Assembly (NCBI GenBank): GCA_030180075.1
Contig: JASNJN010000062.1
Location: 1 to 32,862, forward strand
DNA: 32,862 nucleotides
Direction of reading: 5' to 3'
Origin: Mikrocytos mackini
Taxonomy: Eukaryota > Endomyxa > Ascetosporea > Mikrocytida > Mikrocytiidae
Part shown: positions 10,538 through 19,016 of the stretch, one piece after another
How the letters are laid out: each line of letters starts with the position of its first letter
Position numbering within the stretch: the first letter of the stretch is position 1
Program-made: the position numbers and the translations under genes
The notes under the pieces: generated by a model
Databases searched by the model: none
Told to the model about the DNA's origin: nothing
What the model saw: only the letters and a program-made list of their open reading frames with translations

Positions 10538-12003
10538 TTGGAAAAAAAGTACATGTTGTCACTCGAAAGACTCAAGGGCATCCTAATGGAATTAGACGCG
10601 AAGTCCCTCGTAATAAGCTTGGAAAAGTTATTCTGCAGTGTGTGTAAGTGTGAAGTGTCGCGCAGCAAAAAACAAAAAATTGAACAACATCTAGAAACTC
10701 AAAAACACGGAGCAATTTAAACAAAATCTATGTACAAAGTCTACTAATTACAAACGCCTCGTTTATTACCCAACGCACATTCAACAGTGAGATTAGTACA
10801 TGCTCCATAAGAACAAATATTCCATTACAAAAGCTATTAGATCCCAATCTCAAAGCATTCTTCAACAAATATACTCAATACACACTTCCCAATCCTTCTA
10901 CATTAAGAAAGAACTATATAACTCCGCAATATCACGCGATTTTGCATAAAATTAGGCTAATAATCGGTAATAAGAAGATCTGGATTTGTATCGACACGTC
11001 TAAGGATTTGCTTAATCGTGATATTGCAATAGTTGTAATTGGGGTTCTTGGCGACAATCTAATTAAAGCATCTTATGTCTTAAATTTAGATGTTTTGGAG
11101 CATTCTAACTCTGATACAATCGCGAGATTGTTTTCCGACAGTCTACAGATATTGTATCCAGAAGGGATAAAATATGACAATGTCTTGTTGTATCTGTCTG
11201 ATGGAGCACATTACATGAAGAAGTCATTCAAACTGCTTGAAAGTCTTTATAATAAAATGGTGCATGTTACATGCGTGGCACACATGTTGCACCTAGTGGC
11301 AGAGGAGGCGAGGAAGTTTTCTAAGTTGGCAAATGACTTAACAAACAATCTTAAAAAAGTTTTTAAAAAATCACCATCAAATGTTACAATCTTCAAAGAA
11401 CTTTATCCAGAACTGCCTTTACCTCCTGAGACCGTAGTTACAAGATGGGGTACCTGGATAACAACAGTATCCTACATAATGAGACACTTCGAAGAACTCA
11501 AAGAAATCCTTCAACACATAGATGCAGATTCTTCCTTTGCTGCATATGAATGTAAACGTCTACTAGAGGATGAAAGGTTGCATCAAGAGTTACTTGCAAT
11601 TTACGACGCACTACGCGCTCTACCAGACTACATTAACAACTTGGAGTCAACTGAGAATGTTTTAAAGGACTATGTGCAGATTATTTATAACTTCAAAACA
11701 GGGCTTGAGAGGCAACAGACAGAGTTGGGTGCAAAACTACTTACTAAGTTCGAGTATGTTCTGAATAAGAATAAAGGGTTTGCAGAATTATGCAAATTAC
11801 AAAGATATATTGAGGGAGAGAGGATAGCCGTGAAGGATATGATTTTGACAAATAGTATATTCTATAGACTTTCAAAATGCACTAGTGTTGAAGTAGAAAG
11901 AAGGTTCTCGCAGTTTAAAGACTTTCTTAGTGATAAAAAACTGGCTATGAAAGAGCAATTCATCAAGGAAATGTTCATAATTATGGGAAATAAGCATTTA
12001 TAA
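10538..12003 (+). pseudogene. hAT transposase (BED-like finger plus catalytic domain), split by an apparent one-base frameshift
   Basis: The first part (10538-10720) encodes a BED-like zinc finger of the form CSVC...HLETQKH, the usual DNA-binding start of hAT transposases. The catalytic part is open from about 10711 to 12003 in a frame that differs by one base. It contains the phrase STLRKNY ahead of the first catalytic Asp in ICIDTS, a second Asp in YLSDGAH, the CVAHMLHL signature, and a C-terminal hATC dimerisation segment around VEVERRFSQF. One missing base near 10700-10718 would explain the split; a sequencing error or a short intron are alternatives. The closest relatives in my memory are the CGG-binding-protein-like hATs of arthropods, which would suit exchange with an arthropod host, but this is inference. 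Confidence 0.85.
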
Positions 12004-14004
12004 GTCTTGAATAACAACTAAATAATTATATAAGTATGATTATTGGTTAAATATACCTTACTTAATTAAAAAATTATTGAGTTGAACAAACAACTTATGT
12101 TTGTTTATTTGATAAATTCAAGCTTTCCCAAATTCAAAAATTCCTATACTCTACTAACTCTTAAACGACAATTCAACACAATAACACTTCCTTCATTATT
12201 TTTATATATATAATTGTGTAATTCCTCTCAATATTATGTTTATATCTAAGTGTTGTTCTCATAACAATCATCACTTAGGATGATGTTTATCAATCCCAAA
12301 CTAATAACATCGCTTTTAAACCATCTACAGTCATGGTTATACACTTAATTTGCAATATTCTATTTCTTTTAAGTCAACACATATGTATAACAGAAACAAC
12401 ATTCCAATTTCTTTAATATCGGTTATTTCTTTTAAACACTCGGGAAAATACTTTATTTCGCCAAGCCTTGCTAATTGATCATTTTAACATAAGTTTTTGC
12501 AATAAGAAAAACTTAGGATACTGATTTGTAACTCTCTAGAAAACCTAAAGCATCATCGTCTTTACTTTGTTTTGTTTGTTTTTGTTTGTTTTTGTTTGTT
12601 TTTGTTTGTTTTTGTTTGTTTTCGTTTGTTTTCGTTTGTTTTCTTTTGTTTTCTTTTGTTTTCTTTTGTTTTCTTTTGTATTTTTTGATTGTAGTTTTAT
12701 TACGAAACGGTTAAAATATGCAAAATGGTGTTTTTATTAATTCTTACTAATGAAATATATTTTGTCGAGCTTTCTCTCTTTATTAGACAAAACACTATTC
12801 GCCGAATTTATATTGTTAGAAATATGTCGTTCTTTAAGTAAACTTTGCGAGAAATCGCGCTTGTAAATATTGTTACCGTTAATTTGCTGCTTCACATGGT
12901 GATTCCTATTTTAAAAATTGCAATAGAAATTAAAAGTTTTAAGCAACAAGTGTTCAGTGTTAGTGTAGTGATAAGTAGTTCTTTACTTGATTCGATGACA
13001 ATGTATATGCATAGTTTGGACCTTCTTCTCTTCTGTTAAATTTATTAGCAATTTAACGTTCTGTTAATTACATCTTCTTTAACATAGTAACTAATAGAAT
13101 GTAGAAAACTGCAAAATCCTCGGTTTTATTATCCAAATGCCCATGTTTAGACATAATAATGCAGAAGAAATTAAGAAGAATATTAAAATATCGATGTTGC
13201 ACGTTCATTTCATCTTAAATTCTGTCTTTGTTATATAGTAGTACGATCTATTGGACCGCTATAAAATTCTTTGTATAACCCCGTTTCGAGTCCTTTAAAT
13301 ACTATTGAGTCCTTTTGTAATTCAGGATCGTTAAATAAATAAGGATGTTTGTCTATGAATTGTAAAAGTTATTAATAGAAGCGTGTGTGGGTCTAATTCT
13401 CGCAGATTAGATGAATCTTCGTTGTTTATCGGTAGAGTCAATGAATACAATGTTGTCATCAGAAGGAAAGCACCGTCTTTACAATTTGAGACTGTTTTGA
13501 ATTTGAATACCGAAAAGCCGTCTTTATAGGAAGTATCTACATTGTTGTTGTATACAGTATTGTAATGGGTTACAGGTTCTATTGTGCTAGAATTTTATAG
13601 GGTGTAATAGCTTGGTTAGTCTTTAAATCAAGAAAGGTCGGGGGAGTTGTAATTAGCAGCCATGAAGAATGAAAGAATTTATATATATGTTCTAGATGTA
13701 TACAATATTTGTCGTATAGCCGCCGTTTTTACATGCGATTCCTTTAGTCAGCCATAATATCCATATAAGTTCTTTTCAAAATTTAAAATTTAACTTTATA
13801 ATTAAAGAAAATCCCTAATAACTATCCGCACGAAATCATCAAGAAGGAAATTGATTATATATTAGTCAAGACAGTTGTATAAACAAATTTTTGTAAAAAT
13901 GTCAAACCAAATGACGGTACTATTTGGTACTATTTTGGGCGTATTGAAAGAACATTTGGGGTTACTATTTGTGCATAAATCTGGTACTATAATTCACGGC
14001 CCTA
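12004..14004. other. Non-coding right part of the hAT element
   Basis: Two kilobases without a supported gene. The small frame at 12845-13039 has no recognisable feature. The only structure I see is the decamer minisatellite at 12571-12680 and the ATAGTACC subterminal repeats from about 13915 to the right end. Confidence 0.5.
12571..12680 (+). repeat. Decamer minisatellite, 11 units in ordered variants
   Basis: Eleven 10-bp units lie in strict register. The first five read TTTGTTTGTT, the next two TTCGTTTGTT, and the last four TTCTTTTGTT, the final one ending in A. The variants are grouped rather than mixed, which suggests growth by local duplication of neighbouring units. Confidence 0.95.
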
Positions 14005-14014
14005 TCCATTACCA

Positions 14015-14323
14015 CTAACAGGTACTTATGTGGTCCTCTATTAAGTTAAGCGGTCCTTTTAAATCCATCGCTATTTTGTCCCACAGACCCGCTGGTAACT
14101 CAACTGGGCGCAGTGGTGTCTCAAAAACCTTTTTGGTCCTATCCAATCTTTGGCATCTCTGACAGTTCTGTATAAAGTCTTGAACTTGTCGAGTCCGGGA
14201 TGGCCACCAAAATAATCTGCCTATCCTTTTAGTAGATCGTGTAACTCCCTGATGTACATTCTGTCCTTCGATTATAATTGCTTCTCGAACGCTTTTGTCC
14301 GGAATGAACCGAGTCCCATCCAA
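14015..14323 (-). other. Integrase N-terminal zinc-binding part of gypsy fossil 2
   Basis: The frame shows the HHCC zinc-binding domain of retroelement integrases: a His in NVHQG, then WWPS, then the Cys pair in NCQRCQRL. The beginning of the core follows. It lies between the hAT insertion and the second TA-flanked MITE, and is part of a broken fossil. Confidence 0.8.
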
Positions 14324-14335
14324 AAGTAGGAAATA

Positions 14336-14694
14336 GACATTTAAAATTTTTATCGATTATTAAAAAAATCGATAAATCGATAAATTTTTCCGATATGATA
14401 AACATGATTCTTCGATAAATTTTGCTTTTTACGTGGGAGCATTTAAAAGCTAAATTTATATAAATTTCGATATTTCGATGCAAAATATTAAAAATTTCGT
14501 TCATAACACTAAATTCTTATCATAATACCCCAGTTTATTGTAGATTAGCTGAATTATGCTCTTGATAATCAGTTACAACAAAATATATTTCGAAATAATA
14601 GTAAAACTCGCATATTGATTTCGATATATCGATTATCGAAAAATCCACTATTATTTCGATAATCGATAATGTCGAGATCGATAATTTAAATGTC
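14336..14694. mobile_element. TA-flanked MITE, copy 2 (inverted relative to copy 1)
   Basis: The 359-bp element starts GACATTTAAAA and ends TTTAAATGTC, with TA on both sides (14334-14335 and 14695-14696). It is the reverse-complement counterpart of the copy at 1391-1765: same terminal repeats, same ATCGAT-rich interior, and the same AACGAAATTTTTAATATTTT stretch. It interrupts the gypsy fossil upstream of the integrase. Confidence 0.85.
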
Positions 14695-14974
14695 TAGTAG
14701 GAAACCATCTAGTACTGTCAACCTCTCTTTGTTTTGTAAAAACCTGGATAGTTTCTTTGGTTCTCCTCAGTCCAGTGTTCATTTTGAATTTAGTCTACTA
14801 CCTCTCTCATCTCGCTACCATAGGAAGTCTGTGCTTGTGGACTGTAATTCCTTATGGCGTTGATGACCATTTCTTCGTTGAGAGGTATCTCTTTATGGTC
14901 CGTGTCAGTGGTATTCCTTGACAGTAGATCAGCTATTTCATTATGCTCCCCCTTCACATGCTCTATAGTATAAT

Positions 14975-15132
14975 TAGAGTTCCCAATTCCCGGGAACTGG
15001 AGTTTTTACGTCTAAAATTCTTGAAAATTTTCGAGAATTTCGAGAGTTTTTTCTCATTTCCCGGGAAATATGGCCATAAATCCGTTTCTCGATTCTCGAT
15101 AAATTTTAGGTTCGGGAATTTTGGGAACTCTA
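14975..15132. mobile_element. 158-bp hAT-like MITE in the RNase H region of gypsy fossil 2
   Basis: Terminal inverted repeats TAGAGTTCCCAATTCCCG and CGGGAATTTTGGGAACTCTA bound a 158-bp insertion. The flanks are AGTATAAT (14967-14974) and AGTATAGT (15133-15140), an 8-bp duplication with one mismatch. RNase H coding sequence is recognisable on both sides (CYNYT on one side, TIEHVKGEHN on the other), so the element landed inside coding DNA. The interior holds short repeats of TCGAGAATT and TTCCCGGGAA. No protein is encoded. Confidence 0.85.
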
Positions 15133-15191
15133 AGTATAGTTGTAGCATGCTAGTTTGTCTCTCCAACGCTTAATACGAGCCATCGTACGTT

Positions 15192-18100
15192 TTATCTTGC
15201 TCGTGAGAGCAGCGTTACCAAGGAGCGGTGATCTGTGTTCAATATGAAATGTAGGCCCAGAAGGTACTTCTTGATCTTGTCGATGCCGGATACGCACGCA
15301 AGTGCTTCTTTCTCGCCTATGGCATATCCTCGCTCGTATTTCCTGAAACGGGATGACCAATAAGAAATCGGACGGAAGGATCCATCTTCTTGTTTCTGTT
15401 CTAATACCGCGCCCATACCTTCCTCACAAGCGCCACATTTTAATCGTACCTGCTTGTCGGAGCTGGTGTCAAACGGTGTTAGTATTGCTCTCTTGTTAAC
15501 CAGATCTTTAAGCTTCCGGAATGCTTCCATTTGTTCCTTACCCCAGTTGAACTTAATTTCCTTTTGGAGTAGTCTATGTATTGGTTCAGCTATTATAGCT
15601 ATTTCAGGAATGAATCTACCGTAGTAGTTAATTACCCCTAAGACTTGTCGGACTTGCTTGACATTGCTTGGGTCCTTCAGTTTATCTATCACTGAGGCTT
15701 TTATTTCAGTGGGCCGGATTCCTGCTCCTGTTATCTCGTACCCTAAAAATTCTACTTTTTTGGCTAACGGTATTGATTTCTCCTCGTTAATTTGGATTCT
15801 TTCTCTATGCAGTTTGTTTCTAATTTTGTTTGCTTTCGCTAAACATTCACTGGAGGTGGGGGCTGCTATTAGGATGTCATCTAAGTAGCATAGTAGCCCT
15901 GATTCTTCTCCAATTATCCTACTAATGATCCTTTGGAACGCACTAGGTGCGGATTTAACTCCAAAAGGCATTTTAGTGTATTGGTACATGCCCACGTGCG
16001 TAACCACTGTGGTTAGAGGCTGCGATTCCTTCTCCAATGGTACCTGATGGTACGCATTTTTGAGGTCAATTTTACTGAAAAACTGGTTCCCTTTACCTAG
16101 TTTGCAGAACAATTCCTCAATATTAGAGAGCGGGTATTTATCATCCTGCAACGCTTTGTTTAAGGCCCTGAAGTCACCGCATAGGCGAATGCCTCCGTCT
16201 TTCTTTTTGACGACTACCAATGGGCTAGCCCATTCGGTGTTTTTGCAGGGAGTTAAGATTCCTTCCCTTTGTAGTCTATTTAATTCGTCTCTAACCTCGT
16301 TTCGTAGTGCAAACGGGACTGGACGTTCCTTTTGTATCACCGGCTGCGCTCCTTCTTTTACAAAGAGTTTAAAATTCACTAGCTTAGGTGCAAACGGTCT
16401 TTGTTTAAGTACCTTCTGTTCTGGCATATTTCTTCTTCTCCCCTCCACTGAAGTGGTTTCCCTACTTAGGTTTAACTGAGTTTCGGGGTTGGTTATTGTC
16501 GTTTCACCTAGAACAGAGTGATTATCAATAGTACCATGCATTTTTAAACAATCGAACGTGTAATCAATGTCTGCAATCACTTTATTATCTTTAGTTACTC
16601 TTTTATTCCTATTCCAGACGGCGTCTCTCTTGACTTTCAGTATCCTAAGCCGTTTACACGCCCCGTTACCTAGAACGTTCTCTATTTCCCTGACAATTAT
16701 GAACCTTTCTCGGCTCTTGTTACCTTGGACTTCTATGTCCAGTTTAATGTCTCCTATTGCGTCGACTTTTTGTCCTGACGCGGTTAATATCCCCGATTTT
16801 CGGGTGTTTATCTTTCTAATCCCTAGCCGACCGGCTGTCTTCTCGTTTAATATATTGGCTTCCGCTCCTGTATCACCTAGGGCATTGAAATATCCATTTC
16901 CTACCGTGACTTTCACATGGTCTAGGCTATTATCTTTTACTATTTTTCCATTCAAGTCTTTGTACCCATCGCTAATTCGCTGATGATTCTGCATTTTGTT
17001 TACGCGTGGGTTTGGTCCTCCACCGCAGCAGAATTCGAAATGGTTCCGTCGGTTACATCTGTTGCATCGATGTCCCTGAGCTGGGAAATACCTCCTTGCT
17101 CTGGGATGGTACTCTTTGCACTTATCGCACAGTATCCTCTCTTCAAACCTTGGTCCGTCATCAAACCTAGATCCAGGCCGATCATCTCTTCGAGGCATGA
17201 TACTTTCTTGTCTACCTCCCGTTGCCTGGGGTCTTTGTATCTTCATAAACAACGCTGTTTCCAACTGTTGTGCTCTTACCATCGTTTCTCTGAATGTTTC
17301 TGGGGTTTTGGCTACTAGAGTTCTTTGGATACCGTCTGCTTCCAACCCTGCAATGAAGAGGTCTCTTAGGATGGAGTCTTCTCCTATCCCAAGGTTACAG
17401 TAGGCTATGAGTTCTTTCATGGCTCTTCCAAAAGCTGCCACGTCTTCACCCCGCCTCTGTATTCTTCTGAATAGGCTTAACCGGTGGTAAGTGATAGTCC
17501 TCACCGGTGTGAAATACTCACGCATAGTTTGGTGGATCATTTCCACAGTTCTCTGTCCAACCGTCCCCGTTAATGTTCTGAGGAGTCTTCTACCTTCACA
17601 TCCTAGTGAGCTCTCAAGTAGGGCTGCTTTGCGCTCTTCGCTGCAATCGATCATGCCCGATGCCACCAGATAGGTGTTAAAATCTTGCATCCAATCACCC
17701 CATGAAATTCTGGGGTCTAAACCGCTTTCCAGAAAGTCGGTAGGTTGTCTAATGTTTTGCAGGCCAACGTTGCCTTGCTGAATCATTGATTGTCTCTGAG
17801 GGATCTCTACCTCTCTATGTGGAACCTCTACCTCCCTGTAGGGCATCTCTGCCTCTATATGGGGTGTTTCTGTCTCCCTTTTCGGCCTCTTCATGTTTGT
17901 CATGACCGGTACTTGTGCCATTCCAATCTTTGCTTGGATAGCTTCCTCGGTTCCTCTGGCCAAATTCTGCAGTTTCTCCGTGGTTTTCTCCGCGGGCTTA
18001 TTGTCCGCTTTGTCACATTCGCTCGCGAATAGTCTGAGAATCAACGAGTCTTTGGTGTCTGCTATGAACGTGGGCAGGCTACGATCCTTGACCATCGACT

Positions 18101-18323
18101 TTAAAGCATGTAGTATCGCGAATCTTATGTCGTTGTATCCAGAGAGGAAATCCTCTTCCAGTTCCTTTACCAGCACCCTATTTTCATGAGAAGTTGCGGT
18201 AAGTCCTCTCATTTTCATCAGCCTTAGTAGGCTCTCTGCCGTGCTCTTCTCAAGTCTTTCACGGATTCTAGATCCGAACTGTGATGTCGCCATATTGTAG
18301 TGGAAGTCTAGATATTTTGTCAA
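15192..18323 (-). other. Gag, protease, reverse transcriptase and RNase H frame of gypsy fossil 2
   Basis: A single open frame of 1043 residues encodes gag and most of pol. Gag occupies roughly residues 1-440 and ends in a zinc-binding segment with two CxxC pairs (CDKC...CNRC). A protease active site DTGAE lies near residue 490. The reverse transcriptase runs from about 690 to 870, with the catalytic YLDD near 812 and the LCGDFRALN and MPFGVKSAPSAFQ motifs. RNase H follows and is cut by the 158-bp MITE. Gag and pol are fused in one frame here, as in several Ty3/gypsy lineages. It belongs to a broken element. Confidence 0.9.
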
Positions 18324-18343
18324 AAAATAAATTTTATATTTAT

Positions 18344-18383
18344 TTAAAAGAGGAAAAGGCGATGTACGTCCCTATTCTCAACA
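18344..18383 (-). repeat. Outer end of 5' LTR of gypsy fossil 2
   Basis: Reading minus, it begins TGTTGAGAATAGG and matches the sequence after the polypurine tract at 9582-9544. It marks the 5' boundary of the element. The gag start lies close downstream, so the repeat seen here is short. Confidence 0.6.
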
Positions 18384-18453
18384 ATAGATATGTGAAAAAT
18401 GCTTTTTCACAGTTTTATTTTAAAGTCTTATGATGTTGGAGGTTTGTTTGAAC

Positions 18454-18831
18454 CAGAGTTGAGAATTTCCGACCCGACCGCCCGAACCCGACCCGTTCGG
18501 GTCGGGTTCGGGCGGAAGAAGGTCAAAAAAACGCTAAAAACTCTCACATGGATGCACTTTTAAAAATATGCCCAATTTTACTAATTTACGCTAGATATTT
18601 GCGTAATTTTATTTTTCAAATAGTTAATTTACTCTGATATTAGATTCTATGGTGAAAACAAGTTAAAACAAATAATGTTTGAGTTTTGATTCGTTATTTT
18701 TGAATATCATAAATTTGGGGGAATTAATTTTTTAGTAGAAAAATTCTTTAAAATTTCCTACCCGACCCGCCCGACCCGAAGGCGGGGCGGGTCGGGTCGG
18801 GTTCTGGATTTAGGCAAAATTCTCAACTCTG
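18454..18831. mobile_element. 378-bp hAT-like MITE with GC-rich hairpins
   Basis: The terminal inverted repeats are CAGAGTTGAGAATTT and AAAATTCTCAACTCTG. The element is flanked by a perfect 8-bp duplication GTTTGAAC (18446-18453 and 18832-18839), pointing to a hAT transposase. Just inside each end lies a strikingly GC-rich block made of CCCGACCCG units. On the left it forms an 18-bp perfect stem with a TT loop (18478-18515), and on the right a 12-bp stem (18761-18772 with 18785-18796). The middle is AT-rich and non-coding. The ends differ from those of the 3.6 kb hAT, so a different transposase presumably moved it. Confidence 0.9.
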
Positions 18832-19016
18832 GTTTGAACAATCAAAAATTCCTACAAAAATGAAACTCGTAAATCGTCTATTTTGCGCTTATATGTTTGT
18901 TATCCGAAACATCTCGATAGCCGAAATAAATGCTACAATTTTACGGTATGTTTCAGATAGACGGAGGCTACCTGTAGTTAACTTTACATGCAATCCAAAT
19001 TTTTGAATTTTAAAAA

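Larger units (their letters stand above)
10373..14004 (+). mobile_element. hAT DNA transposon, 3632 bp, inserted in gypsy integrase
   Basis: The ends are inverted repeats: TAGGGTCGTGAAAAATAGTAC on the left and, on the opposite strand, TAGGGCCGTGAATTATAGTAC on the right. The insertion is flanked by a perfect 8-bp duplication TCCATTAC (10365-10372 and 14005-14012), the hallmark of hAT transposition. The motif ATAGTAC(C) recurs just inside both ends, more often on the right, and is a candidate transposase-binding repeat. Transposase coding sequence occupies 10538-12003. The right 2 kb has no recognised gene and includes a decamer minisatellite. The perfect duplication indicates that the insertion is fairly recent. 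Confidence 0.93.
9544..18383 (-). mobile_element. Ty3/gypsy LTR retrotransposon fossil 2 with three nested insertions
   Basis: Read on the minus strand, the order is gag, protease, reverse transcriptase, RNase H, integrase. This is the Ty3/gypsy order. Matching repeat ends of about 39-40 bp, beginning TGTT, occur at 18383-18344 and 9582-9544 with only a few differences. A polypurine tract of the form AGGAGGGGAGA directly precedes the TGTT at 9582, which marks the start of the 3' LTR. Three later elements sit inside it: a 158-bp MITE in RNase H, a TA-flanked MITE between RNase H and integrase, and a 3.6 kb hAT transposon in the integrase. Apart from these the copy is broken, with a few additional breaks. 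The long open gag-pol frame suggests it is younger than fossil 1. Confidence 0.85.

Noticed and set aside
12845-13039. A 64-codon frame in the right part of the hAT
   Set aside because: No domain or start context, in a region that otherwise lacks coding signal.
15658-18189. Several plus-strand frames opposite gypsy gag-pol
   Set aside because: They mirror a long well-recognised minus-strand coding frame and contain no family motif of their own.
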